A stretch of DNA of 64,000 nt. Origin: an uncultured Eubacterium sp. (GTDB lineage: Bacteria > Bacillota > Clostridia > Oscillospirales > Acutalibacteraceae). Position 1 is the stretch's first letter. Each line of letters begins with the position of its first letter. Positions 43,269 to 52,171 of the stretch are shown here, in pieces. Made by a program: the position numbers and the translations under genes. The notes under the pieces were generated by a model. The model had not been told where the DNA came from and made no database searches. It was given only the letters and a program-made list of their open reading frames with translations. The stretch is taken from assembly GCA_910583925.1 (NCBI GenBank), contig CAJTZJ010000010.1, forward strand, positions 17,763-81,762, read 5' to 3'.

Positions 43269-43499
43269 ATGGTATTTGAAAAAATTAAAGAAATTCTTGC
43301 TGAACAGCTTGATATTGAAAATGCGGAGTCTATTACTTTGGATAGTCTTCTTGTTGAAGATCTTGGGGCAGACAGCCTGGATTCAATTGATATTGTAATG
43401 AGTGTTGAGGATGAGTTTAAGCTTGAGGTTCCGGATGAAGTGATTGAAGCAATGACTTCGGTTGCAGATATTGTTAATTATATAGAAAATAATATGTAA
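43269..43499 (+). CDS. acpP: Acyl carrier protein
   Basis: 76 residues, acidic, four-helix ACP. The phosphopantetheine Ser is in LGADSLDSIDIVM. It carries acyl chains in fatty acid synthesis. SD AGGAG. It stands alone rather than in a fab cluster. Its stop codon lies inside the long palindrome at 43488-43517. Confidence 0.93.
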   Translation: MVFEKIKEILAEQLDIENAESITLDSLLVEDLGADSLDSIDIVMSVEDEFKLEVPDEVIEAMTSVADIVNYIENNM

Positions 43500-43517
43500 A
43501 CCGGTTTACATATTATT
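43488..43517. promoter_or_regulatory. Perfect 30-bp palindrome, candidate operator
   Basis: Fifteen bases left of the centre (43502/43503) are exactly complementary to fifteen on the right. The core is TGTAAACCGGTTTACA, like a LacI-family operator. It spans the acpP stop codon and touches the -35 box of the glpK promoter. Confidence 0.65.
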
Positions 43518-43544
43518 GACATATGTAATCAAAAATATTAAAAT
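43516..43544 (+). promoter_or_regulatory. Predicted glpK promoter
   Basis: -35 TTGACA (43516-43521), 17-bp spacer, -10 TAAAAT (43539-43544). The palindrome ends two bases inside the -35 box. Confidence 0.65.
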
Positions 43545-43607
43545 AGAAGAGTGAGCATAAGCTTGCTCTTTATTTTTTGCACTTCAGTGCACAGAGGGGG
43601 AAAAGTT

Positions 43608-45110
43608 TTGGCTGAAAAATATGTTATGGCACTTGATCAGGGTACTACAAGTTCAAGAGCTATTATTTTCAACAAAAAAGGTGAAATTGTTGCTAAGGCA
43701 CAAAATGAATTTACGCAATTTTATCCGAAGAATGGCTGGGTTGAGCATGATCCGAATGAAATTCTGTTTTCTGAAATGGAGGCTATTCTATCTGTTTTAA
43801 GGCAAGGAAAGGTTGCACCTGAGGATATTGCCGGTATCGGAATTACAAACCAGCGTGAAACTACGATTGTTTGGGATAAGGAAACAGGTAAGCCTGTTTA
43901 TAATGCGATTGTCTGGCAGTGCCGCCGAACAGCGGATTATTGTGAAAAGCTTAAGGCAGAGGGCTTAAGTGATTATGTTAAGGAAACAACAGGTCTTTTA
44001 ATTGATGCTTATTTTTCTGCTACAAAAATCAAATGGATTCTTGATAATGTAGAGGGTGCAAGGGAAAGAGCAGAAAAAGGCGAGCTTCTTTTCGGTACAA
44101 TTGATACTTGGCTTATATGGAATTTAACGGTTGGAAAGGTTCATGTTACGGATTACAGTAATGCCTGCCGTACAATGCTGTTTGATATTGATAAGCTTCA
44201 GTGGGATTCATATCTTTGTGAAAAGCTCGGAATTCCTATGTCTATGCTTCCTGAGGTTAAGCCGTCAAGCTGTATTTACGGTGAATGTGCTAAATTCCCG
44301 GGTATGGAGGATATAGCGGGTATTCCTATTGCAGGTGCAATCGGTGATCAGCCGGGTGCTCTTTTCGGTCAGGGCTGCTTTGAAGAGGGGCAGGCTAAGA
44401 ATACCTACGGAACAGGTTGCTTCCTGCTTCTGAATACAGGGGAAAAAAGAATCAATTCCCGCTCCAATCTTTTAACAGGGGTGGCCTGGGGACTTGATGG
44501 CAAGGTTACATATGATTTAGAGGGTTCTGCATTTAATGCAGGCTCTGTAATAAAATGGCTTCGTGATGAAATTGAGCTGATTAAGGATGCGCCGGAGTGT
44601 GATGAACTTGCAAGTGCAGTAGAGGATTCAAATGGTCTTTATTTTGTGCCTGCATTTACGGGTCTTGGTGCTCCTTATTGGGATATGTATGCCCGCGGTT
44701 GTATGATTGGTTTAACACGAGGGATTAACAGAAAGCATATCTGTCGTGCCGTGCTTGAAAGCATCACTTATCAGATGACGGATTTGCTTGAGGCAATGAT
44801 GAGTGACAGCGGTATTCTTCTTAAGGATTTAAGAGTAGACGGCGGTGCCTCCGTTTCGGATATTATGATGCAGATTCAGGCTAATATGACAGGTGTTAAT
44901 GTAAACCGACCTGTAAACAGAGAGGCTACAGCTCTTGGTGCAGCTTATCTTGCCGGTCTTGCAACAGGTGTTTGGAAGGATACGGCAGAAATTGAGGCAA
45001 ACCGTAAGGTTGATAAAATTTTTGTTCCGTCTATGGAGGAATCCAAACGGAATGAAATGTATGCAAATTGGAAAAGAGCTGTTGAACGCTCAAGAAATTG
45101 GGAAAGATAA
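43608..45110 (+). CDS. glpK: Glycerol kinase
   Basis: 500 residues of the FGGY kinase family. MALDQGTTSSRAIIFNKKG at the N-terminus, GITNQRETTIVWDKETGKP, and C-terminal DGGASVSDIMMQIQANM are typical; length matches GlpK. It phosphorylates glycerol to sn-glycerol-3-phosphate. The start is TTG 43608 behind AGAGGGGG; the longer frame from 43551 has no SD. No glpF or glpD is adjacent. Confidence 0.94.
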   Translation: MAEKYVMALDQGTTSSRAIIFNKKGEIVAKAQNEFTQFYPKNGWVEHDPNEILFSEMEAILSVLRQGKVAPEDIAGIGITNQRETTIVWDKETGKPVYNAIVWQCRRTADYCEKLKAEGLSDYVKETTGLLIDAYFSATKIKWILDNVEGARERAEKGELLFGTIDTWLIWNLTVGKVHVTDYSNACRTMLFDIDKLQWDSYLCEKLGIPMSMLPEVKPSSCIYGECAKFPGMEDIAGIPIAGAIGDQPGALFGQGCFEEGQAKNTYGTGCFLLLNTGEKRINSRSNLLTGVAWGLDGKVTYDLEGSAFNAGSVIKWLRDEIELIKDAPECDELASAVEDSNGLYFVPAFTGLGAPYWDMYARGCMIGLTRGINRKHICRAVLESITYQMTDLLEAMMSDSGILLKDLRVDGGASVSDIMMQIQANMTGVNVNRPVNREATALGAAYLAGLATGVWKDTAEIEANRKVDKIFVPSMEESKRNEMYANWKRAVERSRNWER

Positions 45111-45164
45111 TCTTAGCCGGATAAGCGGCTTATTAATAAAATATTTTATTTAAGGAGAAAATTT

Positions 45165-46328
45165 ATGTCTAAAGTAATTTGTCCATGGAATCTTATTTCC
45201 GATTTCGTAACAGATGCATTCGTTGGTTACGGAATTCCGAGAGAGGACGCAGAAATCTGCACAGATGTGCTTCTTGAATCAGATAAAAGAGGTATTGAAA
45301 GCCATGGCTGCAATCGTTTTAAACCTATTTATATAGACAGAATTGTTGCAGGAATTCAGCAGCCGACAACTGAATTTGAAATTTTAAAAGAAACCCCGAC
45401 AACGGCTGTTGTTGACGGCCATGACGGTATGGGTCAGGTAATCGGTGTAAAGGCTATGCAGATGGCTATTGATAAGGCAAAGCAGTATGGTTTGGGTATG
45501 GTTGCAGTTCGTAATTCATGCCATTATGGTATTGCAGGCTATTATGCAACTATGGCAACGCAACAGGGATGTATCGGTATGACAGGTACAAACGCAAGAC
45601 CGTCAGTTGCTCCAACCTTTGGTGTTGAGGGTATGTTTGGAACTAATCCGTTTACAATCGGTATTCCTACTGATGAAAAGTTTGATTTTATTTTTGATTG
45701 TGCAACTTCAATTACACAGAATGGTAAAATCGAGTATTATGAAAGAATTAAAGAGGATGTTCATCCGGGTACAATAATCGGCAGCAACGGCGAACCGATT
45801 GAGGGGGATGCAGGTGTTGCTCTTAAGAAAATCCGTGCAGGCGAAGCTGCGCTTACAACCCTTGGCGGTATCGGTGAGGCGCTCGGCGGTTATAAGGGCT
45901 ATGGTTTTGCTATGGCAGTTGAGCTGTTTTCAGCTATGCTTCAGGATGGCGAATACGGAAAAGCACTTGACGGTAAGGATGAAAACGGAAATATCAGACC
46001 GTATCATCTCGGTCATTATTTTATTGCTATTGATACAGAGCATTTTCTCGGTGAGGATATTGCAAGAAAGAAAGCCGGCGAAATTATCCGCTCTGTTCGT
46101 AATTCCAAGAAAGCACCGGATGCTGAAAGAATTTATACGGCAGGCGAAAAGGAATATGAAATCTGGAAAGAGCGTGAGAACAGCGGTGTTCCGATTACCG
46201 ATGCAGTTCAGCAGGAAATCATTGAAATACGCAATAAGCTTGGTCTTGATTATGTATTCCCTTGGGAAGAGGGATATACACCTTATCCTGAAAAGATGAA
46301 AGCATCATCTCATATTGAAAGAAAATAA
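45165..46328 (+). CDS. LDH2-family malate/lactate-type dehydrogenase
   Basis: A 387-residue NAD(P)-dependent dehydrogenase of the malate/L-sulfolactate/ureidoglycolate family. SHGCNRFKPIYIDRI, VRNSCHYGIAGYYA, TGTNARPSVAPTFGVEGMFG and GGYKGYGFAMAVELFSAML are typical. It is followed 25 bp later by malic enzyme, so malate is a plausible substrate (malate-oxaloacetate interconversion). SD AAGGAGA. The window cannot separate malate from other 2-hydroxyacids. Confidence 0.85.
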   Translation: MSKVICPWNLISDFVTDAFVGYGIPREDAEICTDVLLESDKRGIESHGCNRFKPIYIDRIVAGIQQPTTEFEILKETPTTAVVDGHDGMGQVIGVKAMQMAIDKAKQYGLGMVAVRNSCHYGIAGYYATMATQQGCIGMTGTNARPSVAPTFGVEGMFGTNPFTIGIPTDEKFDFIFDCATSITQNGKIEYYERIKEDVHPGTIIGSNGEPIEGDAGVALKKIRAGEAALTTLGGIGEALGGYKGYGFAMAVELFSAMLQDGEYGKALDGKDENGNIRPYHLGHYFIAIDTEHFLGEDIARKKAGEIIRSVRNSKKAPDAERIYTAGEKEYEIWKERENSGVPITDAVQQEIIEIRNKLGLDYVFPWEEGYTPYPEKMKASSHIERK

Positions 46329-46353
46329 TTTATATTAAAAGAGGACATTGATT

Positions 46354-47526
46354 ATGGATTACAGAAAAGAATCATTAAAGCTCCACGGAGAGTGGAAGGG
46401 TAAAGTTGAAGTTGTTGCAAGAGCAAAGGTTAATGATAAGGATGCACTTTCACTTGCATATACTCCCGGTGTTGCAGAGCCTTGCCTTGCAATTCAGGAG
46501 GATTATAAGAAAAGCTGGGAATTAACACGCCGCTGGAATATGGTTGCTGTTATTACCGATGGTACAGCCGTTCTCGGTCTTGGCGATATCGGTCCTGAAG
46601 CAGGTATGCCTGTTATGGAGGGTAAATGCGTACTGTTTAAGGAATTCGGCGATGTTGATGCGTTTCCTCTTTGCGTCCGTACAAAGAATGTTGATGAATT
46701 TGTACAGACTGTTTATAATATCAGCGGTTCATTCGGCGGTATCAACCTTGAGGATATTGCGGCTCCAAGATGCTTTGAGATTGAACAGAAGCTTAAGGAA
46801 ATGTGCGATATTCCGATTTTCCATGATGATCAGCATGGTACAGCCGTTGTTGTTTCTGCGGCTCTTATCAATGCAACAAAGCTTACCGGCAAGCCTCTCG
46901 GCGAGTGCAAGGCTGTAATCAATGGATCCGGTGCAGCAGGTATTGCTATTGCAAAGCTTCTTATGTCCCTTGGTCTTAAGGATGTTATTCTTTGTGACAG
47001 AACAGGTGCTATCTATGAGGGCAGAGAGGGTCTTAATGCTTCTAAAGAAGATATTGCCAAGGTTACAAACAGAGAAATGACAAAGGGTACTCTTAAGGAA
47101 GCTGTTGTTGGAACGGATGTATTTATCGGTGTATCTGCTCCGGGTGTTCTTACGCAGGAAATGATTAAAACAATGAACGCAGATCCTATCGTTCTTGCTA
47201 TGGCAAATCCGACTCCTGAAATCATGCCTGATGAGGCTAAGGCAGCAGGTGCAAAAATCGTTGGTACGGGCAGATCGGATTTCCCGAATCAGATTAATAA
47301 TGTTGTTGCTTTCCCGGGTATCTTCCGTGGTGCGCTTGATGTTCGTGCAAGCCAGATTACTGAGGGTATGAAAATAGCTGCCGCTTATGCTATTGCATCT
47401 CTTGTTGAGGATAAGGAGCTTAATCCTGATTATATTCTTCCATATGCATTTGATGAAAGAATTAAAGATACGGTTGCATCCGCAGTTGCCGAAGCCGCTA
47501 AAAAAGATGGCGTAGCAAGAATTTAA
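46354..47526 (+). CDS. Malic enzyme (short NAD(P)-dependent type)
   Basis: About 390 residues. LSLAYTPGVAEPCLAI, VITDGTAVLGLGDIGPEAGM, GKCVLFKEFGDVDAFPLCV, FHDDQHGTAVVVSAAL, INGSGAAGIAIAKLLMSLG and FPNQINNVVAFPGIFRGALD are canonical. It decarboxylates malate to pyruvate, giving reducing power. ATG 46354 has SD AGAGGA. It lacks the phosphotransacetylase-like extension of MaeB. It probably forms one transcript with the LDH2-type gene. Confidence 0.94.
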   Translation: MDYRKESLKLHGEWKGKVEVVARAKVNDKDALSLAYTPGVAEPCLAIQEDYKKSWELTRRWNMVAVITDGTAVLGLGDIGPEAGMPVMEGKCVLFKEFGDVDAFPLCVRTKNVDEFVQTVYNISGSFGGINLEDIAAPRCFEIEQKLKEMCDIPIFHDDQHGTAVVVSAALINATKLTGKPLGECKAVINGSGAAGIAIAKLLMSLGLKDVILCDRTGAIYEGREGLNASKEDIAKVTNREMTKGTLKEAVVGTDVFIGVSAPGVLTQEMIKTMNADPIVLAMANPTPEIMPDEAKAAGAKIVGTGRSDFPNQINNVVAFPGIFRGALDVRASQITEGMKIAAAYAIASLVEDKELNPDYILPYAFDERIKDTVASAVAEAAKKDGVARI

Positions 47527-47543
47527 GTTTTAATTGAATATTT

Positions 47544-47630
47544 CTTTACTGCCACCGGGTAGTAAAAATGCGTAAAGCATTCGTACATTTGTCGTTAGGT
47601 CTATGAAGACAAATGTATGAATGCTTTTTT
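47544..47630 (+). promoter_or_regulatory. Attenuator/riboswitch-like leader of pnuC
   Basis: Hairpin 1: TTTACT (47545-47550) with AGTAAA (47561-47566) around a loop GCCACCGGGT. Hairpin 2: AATGC (47567-47571) with GCATT (47577-47581). Terminator: 20-bp stem 47574-47593 with 47608-47627 then six Ts. Hairpin 2 and the terminator share 47577-47581, so they exclude each other, as in a transcription attenuator. If unregulated, the last stem simply ends the malic enzyme transcript. Confidence 0.5.
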
Positions 47631-47645
47631 ATTGGAGGTAATATT

Positions 47646-48326
47646 ATGAAAATTTGCAGCAAGTTTTCACAAACAGAATTTTTTGTATGGTTTTCTTCTA
47701 TTATTCTAATTATAATTTCATTTATGTTTGTTTCCGAAAAGGATTACTTAACCCTTATTGCATCACTGATTGGAGCAACGGCACTTATTTATGTTGCAAA
47801 GGGCGAGCCGCTGGGGCAGATATTAACTGTTGTTTTCAGTGTTTTTTATTCCGTTATATCCTTTAAATTTCGTTATTACGGAGAAATGATAACCTATCTC
47901 GGTATGACTGCGCCTATCGCATTTTTGAGTACGGTTTCGTGGTTGAAAAATCCTTATAAAAAGGGCAAAGCAGAGGTTAAAATCTCAAAACTTTCAAGGA
48001 ATAAAATTATTTTGATGATAGCTTTAACTGTGTTGGTTACTATTGGCTCTTATTTTATTTTAAAGTATTTTAATACGGCAAATTTGTTTATGAGCTCAGT
48101 TTCTATTGCAACAAGTTTTTCGGCCTCATATCTGATGCTTTTCAGAAATCCGTTTTATGCTGTTGCCTATGCGGCAAATGATGTTGTGCTGATTATTCTT
48201 TGGATATTGGCTGCTCTTGATAATATTCAGTATCTGCCGATGATTGTTTGCTTTGTTATATTCTTTATAAATGATTTATTCGGCTTTGTAAGCTGGCAAA
48301 AAAGAAAAAAGCAGCAGGAGATTTAA
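47646..48326 (+). CDS. pnuC: PnuC-family nicotinamide riboside-type transporter
   Basis: 226 residues with about seven hydrophobic helices. YVAKGEPLGQILTVVFSVFY, SWLKNPYKKGKAEVKISKLS, YAANDVVLIILWILAAL and FINDLFGFVSWQKRKKQQ follow the PnuC pattern, including the cytoplasmic basic end. It probably takes up nicotinamide riboside (or another ribosyl vitamin). ATG 47646 has SD TTGGAGG; a longer frame from 47613 would start in the terminator stem. Confidence 0.85.
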   Translation: MKICSKFSQTEFFVWFSSIILIIISFMFVSEKDYLTLIASLIGATALIYVAKGEPLGQILTVVFSVFYSVISFKFRYYGEMITYLGMTAPIAFLSTVSWLKNPYKKGKAEVKISKLSRNKIILMIALTVLVTIGSYFILKYFNTANLFMSSVSIATSFSASYLMLFRNPFYAVAYAANDVVLIILWILAALDNIQYLPMIVCFVIFFINDLFGFVSWQKRKKQQEI

Positions 48327-48337
48327 TGCTCCTGCTG
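48312..48337. terminator. Bidirectional terminator
   Basis: Stem CAGCAGGAG / CTCCTGCTG with an 8-nt loop between the convergent pnuC and hemW genes. Confidence 0.8.
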
Positions 48338-49375
48338 TTAATCAATCAATTCTGAAAGGATTATGTTTGAAACCAAAAAGCCTTTTGAAGTGAATGAAAT
48401 ATTTTTGCCGTTTTCTTTCATATATCCTGCGTTGATATACGGCGTTAAATCCCTTTTTATAAGGCATTTTTTTATGCCCTCTGAAAGTCTTAAGCCAAGC
48501 ATAATCTGCTCTGCCCTGCTGCCTCCTGCTCCGTCATCAATGATATTAAAATCGTTATCATAATAAAAGCGCTTCCCGTTCCAAAAGCTGTGTGCCGATT
48601 TGCCAATTCCCAGATAGGGGATAAGCTTCCAGTATTTTGTGTTGTGTCTGCTCTCAAAATTCGGTTTTGCAAAATTGCTTACCTCGTATTGATTAAAGCC
48701 CATAGCTGAAAGGGAATCAACCGTTTTTAAATACATATCGGAAACGATGTCCTCGTCAGGCAGTTCAAGTTTATTCTGCAGCTTATAAAATGGCGTGTTT
48801 TCCTCAATTTTAAGTATATATGCGGAAATGTGCGTGACATCCATCTCTTTTATGAATTCAAAGGTTTCGTTCAGTCCGTCTAAAGTCTGTTTCGGTGTGC
48901 CTATCATTAAATCAAGACTTATATTTGTAATACCGTTATTTTTTGCGTCAAAAATTGCTTTTGCAACCGCTTCTCTGCCTGCTCGTCTTCCGAGAGCGAG
49001 CCGTTCGCTTTTTACGGCACTTTGCATACCAAGTGAAATCCTGTTTATCCCATAATCGGCATATTGCTTGAAATCCTTTTCAAGATTTTTGCTTGGGTTG
49101 CATTCAATGGTAATTTCTGAATTTTTGTCAATTTTAAATGTTTGTCGCGCAGAATGAAGAATACAGCCGATTAATTGCGGTTCTAAAATACTTGGTGTTC
49201 CTCCGCCGAAATAAACCGTATCAAATTCAGCACCCCTGTATTTTTCAAATTCTTTAATTATTTGCTTTGTGTAGCTTTCAGCAAGCTCTTTTTCATATTT
49301 AACAGAATAAAAATCACAGTAGGGACATTTATTTGCACAAAAAGGAATGTGAATATATAAACCTGCTTTTTCCAT
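48338..49375 (-). CDS. hemW: HemW-like radical SAM protein (heme chaperone family)
   Basis: About 345 residues. The [4Fe-4S]/SAM motif CANKCPYCDF follows AGLYIHIPF; then DTVYFGGGTPSIL, NRISLGMQSA, SLDLMIGTPKQT and NQYEVSNFAKP are typical of HemW/HemN-like proteins. The CxxxCxxC without the fourth Cys-x-Phe of true HemN favours HemW. ATG 49375 with GGTGAT is preferred to a TTG 15 bases upstream. It follows the MerR gene by about 29 bp on the same strand. Confidence 0.88.
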   Translation of the reverse strand: MEKAGLYIHIPFCANKCPYCDFYSVKYEKELAESYTKQIIKEFEKYRGAEFDTVYFGGGTPSILEPQLIGCILHSARQTFKIDKNSEITIECNPSKNLEKDFKQYADYGINRISLGMQSAVKSERLALGRRAGREAVAKAIFDAKNNGITNISLDLMIGTPKQTLDGLNETFEFIKEMDVTHISAYILKIEENTPFYKLQNKLELPDEDIVSDMYLKTVDSLSAMGFNQYEVSNFAKPNFESRHNTKYWKLIPYLGIGKSAHSFWNGKRFYYDNDFNIIDDGAGGSRAEQIMLGLRLSEGIKKCLIKRDLTPYINAGYMKENGKNISFTSKGFLVSNIILSELID

Positions 49376-49404
49376 TTTTATCACCGCCAAAATTTTATGT
49401 AGTG

Positions 49405-50184
49405 CTAAATTGAGAATAAAATATAAAAGAAATAGATTAGTGCACCTATGGTACCTATGGCACCTATAATTTCTGCAATATCAAGAAATTTTACATATAT
49501 TGAAACCAGATTTGGGTGTTTTCTTTTAAGAAAATATCCCGGCAATGCAAAAATATTTACTAAAACAAATGCCGAAACAGGATAATAGAAACTTTTAAGA
49601 GGAGTGAAATTACCGAAAAGTAAGCAGAAGATTCCTATTGCAATACTCATTCCCAAAAACGCCAATAAAAATCTTATGTTTTTTTGCTTTTTGCTGAGGT
49701 TATCAGGCAGACAGTATTTATAAAACGGTAGATAAAAGTCTGTAACTGTATATAATATTTCTCTTTCAAATTCAAGATAATCCTTGCATATATCAACAAA
49801 CTTATTGCCGTTTGCTTCGCTGCTGTTGATTTTTTTCCAGTAATTTTCTTCGTCAAACGAATGATTGTCAGTATTGTTGTTTTGAATTTCTTTGCAAAGC
49901 TTAATAGAACCGTTTAGATTTTCAATTTCCTTTTGCAGGTTTTCAATGCTTTGAGAAACAGCCTCCTGAAGCTCTGCTTCCCCGTTAAAAATTTTTTTGA
50001 TATCTGCAACGGATATTCCAAGCTTTCGGTATATAATAATCTTTTTTAATATAGCAATATCATCATCGCTGTAATTCCTGTAGCCGTTTTCTTTTCGTTT
50101 AGGATTAAGCAATCCCTCTTTTTCATAAAAACGAATATTAGCTCTTGAAATGTTTAATTCATTTTCCAATTCCTGAATTTTCAT
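49405..50184 (-). CDS. MerR-family regulator with C-terminal membrane domain
   Basis: 259 residues. The MerR winged helix (1-70) reads SRANIRFYEKEGLLNPKR, NGYRNYSDDDIAILKKI; a coiled coil (about 75-105) follows, then three hydrophobic helices (about 168-188, 195-215, 238-257). Membrane tethering suggests envelope or membrane-stress sensing. Its own promoter has the 19-bp spacer typical of MerR targets, predicting autoregulation. No effector ligand can be read. Confidence 0.85.
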   Translation of the reverse strand: MKIQELENELNISRANIRFYEKEGLLNPKRKENGYRNYSDDDIAILKKIIIYRKLGISVADIKKIFNGEAELQEAVSQSIENLQKEIENLNGSIKLCKEIQNNNTDNHSFDEENYWKKINSSEANGNKFVDICKDYLEFEREILYTVTDFYLPFYKYCLPDNLSKKQKNIRFLLAFLGMSIAIGIFCLLFGNFTPLKSFYYPVSAFVLVNIFALPGYFLKRKHPNLVSIYVKFLDIAEIIGAIGTIGALIYFFYILFSI

Positions 50185-50217
50185 TTTTTCACCTCTTGTA
50201 ATGATTCTCTTAAGTGA

Positions 50218-50248
50218 ATTATAAAGTATAAACTTGCTTTACAGTCAA
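50218..50248 (-). promoter_or_regulatory. MerR-type promoter with 19-bp spacer
   Basis: Minus strand -35 TTGACT (50243-50248), 19-bp spacer, -10 TATAAT (50218-50223). The spacer holds AAGTTTATACTT, nearly palindromic, the expected place for a MerR dimer. Confidence 0.6.
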
Positions 50249-50280
50249 GTGCTAATATATGTTTCGGAATTATTTTTACG

Positions 50281-50304
50281 AAAACCTCCCTCATCAGAGG
50301 GAGG
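50281..50304 (-). terminator. Terminator of the gltX-glnS-typA operon
   Basis: Stem CCTCCCTC / GAGGGAGG with a 4-nt loop, then TTTTCGTA on the minus strand. Confidence 0.82.
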
Positions 50305-50326
50305 TAAAAGTTTTTTATACGGTTCT

Positions 50327-52153
50327 TTATTTCTTTCTGCTCTCAGCTTTGAGTCTGAGCTGTTTATCCAGAATTGTTTTACGCAGTCTGATGGATTTCG
50401 GTGTTACTTCCAAAAGCTCATCGTCTGCAAGGAATTCCATACTCTGTTCAAGCGAAAGAGTAGTTGGCGGAATAAGCTTCAATGCCTCGTCAGATCCGCT
50501 TGCACGGGTGTTGGTAACATGCTTTTTCTTGCAAACATTACAGATGATATCTTCGTTTTTAGCACATTCGCCTACAATCATACCCTCATAAACATCAATG
50601 CCGGGACCGACGAAAAGTCTGCCTCTGTCCTGTGTATTCCAAAGTCCGTAGCCTGTGGTTGTGCCTGTTTCGTGAACAATGATTGATCCTCTTGTTCTTG
50701 TGGCAATATCGCCTGCATAAGGCTCAAATCCGCTGAAAAGCTGGTTCATAATGCCATTGCCGTTTGTATCTGTTAAGAATTCGCTTCTGTAGCCTATAAG
50801 ACCTCTTGAAGGGATTTTGATTTCAAGATGTGTCATACCCGTTGTGCGTGTATCCATAACAACAATTTCGCCCTTGCGTGAGCAAAGCTTTTCAACAACA
50901 GCGCCAACATATTCTTCGGGTACTTCAATAATTGCCAGTTCCACAGGCTCAAGAGTCTGCCCTGTTTTTTCATCCTTCTTCATAATAACCTGCGGGCGGG
51001 ATACCTGGAATTCATAGTTTTCACGGCGCATGGTTTCAATCAGAATGGAAAGATGAAGCTCGCCTCTGCCGCTTACCTTGAAGGTATCCATGGAATCCGT
51101 TTCTTCAACACGCATGGATACATTGGTTTCCACTTCTTTGAAAAGACGCTCACGGATATTGCGGCTTGTTACATATTTGCCTTCCTTGCCGGCAAACGGA
51201 GAATCATTTACGATAAAGTTCATACTGATTGTGGGCTCGTCAATTTTAACGAAAGGAAGCTGCTCAACACATTCGGGATCGCAAGCGGTTTCGCCGATAT
51301 TTAAATCCGGAATACCTGCAACACAGATTAAATCGCCTACTGTTGCTTCGGTGCAGGGAACTCTTTTAAGCCCTTCAAACTGATAAAGCTTTGAAATTCT
51401 GATGTTTTCACGGCTTTCATCCTGTTTGCACAAAACATAAGGCGCATTTGCCTTAACTGTTCCTCTTTCAACTCGTCCGACACCGATTCTGCCTACATAA
51501 TCATCATATTCAAGTGATGAGAAAAGAATCTGAGCAGGACCGTCCGGATCTCCCTCAGGGGATGGAATATGGTTTAATATTGCATCAAGAAGCGGGCGCA
51601 TATCGCCGTTGCGAATGGAAGAATCGAGGCTTGCGTAGCCATCTCTTGCAGATGCGTAAACAACAGGAAATTCAATCTGGTCATCGTCTGCTCCAAGCTC
51701 AATGAAAAGGTCCAGCACCTCGTCTATTACTTCATCAGGTCTGGCGCCGTCACGGTCTATCTTATTAATAACAACAAGAGGGGTTTTATGTAAGCCAAGT
51801 GCTTTTTTAAGCACAAAGCGGGTTTGAGGCATACAGCCCTCAAATGCGTCAACAAGAAGAAGAACGCCGTCTACCATTGTTAGGATACGCTCAACCTCTC
51901 CTCCGAAATCGGCATGACCGGGCGTGTCTACAATATTGATTTTTGTATCCTTGTAATGGATTGCTGTATTTTTTGAAAGAATCGTAATTCCACGCTCTTT
52001 TTCAAGATCATTGCTGTCCATTACACGCTCATCAACTGCCTCATTTTCACGAAATGTTCCGCTTTGGCGAAGTAATTCGTCTACAAGGGTAGTTTTGCCG
52101 TGGTCAACATGAGCAATAATTGCTATATTTTTTATGTTTTTTCTTGTACTCAA
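50327..52153 (-). CDS. typA: Translational GTPase TypA/BipA
   Basis: 608 residues. G1 IAHVDHGKTTLVDELL, G2/switch KERGITILSKNTA, G3 DTPGHADFGGEVER, G4 NKIDRDGARPDEV, then EF-G-like domains and the unique C-terminal domain (GLWNTQDRGRLFVGPG). A ribosome-associated GTPase for 50S assembly and stress growth. The start is TTG 52153 behind GAAGGTGAT; a GTG 9 bases upstream is in frame. It is last in the gltX-glnS-typA operon. Confidence 0.95.
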   Translation of the reverse strand: MSTRKNIKNIAIIAHVDHGKTTLVDELLRQSGTFRENEAVDERVMDSNDLEKERGITILSKNTAIHYKDTKINIVDTPGHADFGGEVERILTMVDGVLLLVDAFEGCMPQTRFVLKKALGLHKTPLVVINKIDRDGARPDEVIDEVLDLFIELGADDDQIEFPVVYASARDGYASLDSSIRNGDMRPLLDAILNHIPSPEGDPDGPAQILFSSLEYDDYVGRIGVGRVERGTVKANAPYVLCKQDESRENIRISKLYQFEGLKRVPCTEATVGDLICVAGIPDLNIGETACDPECVEQLPFVKIDEPTISMNFIVNDSPFAGKEGKYVTSRNIRERLFKEVETNVSMRVEETDSMDTFKVSGRGELHLSILIETMRRENYEFQVSRPQVIMKKDEKTGQTLEPVELAIIEVPEEYVGAVVEKLCSRKGEIVVMDTRTTGMTHLEIKIPSRGLIGYRSEFLTDTNGNGIMNQLFSGFEPYAGDIATRTRGSIIVHETGTTTGYGLWNTQDRGRLFVGPGIDVYEGMIVGECAKNEDIICNVCKKKHVTNTRASGSDEALKLIPPTTLSLEQSMEFLADDELLEVTPKSIRLRKTILDKQLRLKAESRKK

Positions 52154-52171
52154 TTTAATCACCTTCAGAAT

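Noticed and set aside
43497..43510. CcpA cre site
   Set aside because: The core resembles cre, but the symmetric centre is CCGG, two bases longer than the cre consensus, so I call it only LacI-family-like.
45116..45133. Short AGCCG/CGGCT hairpin between glpK and the LDH2-type gene as a terminator
   Set aside because: Five base pairs and no T-run; insufficient.
49438..49468. Tandem CCTATGG repeats
   Set aside because: They encode the in-frame Gly-Ala/Thr-Ile pattern (IIGAIGTIGAL) of a membrane helix in the MerR protein, so coding explains them.
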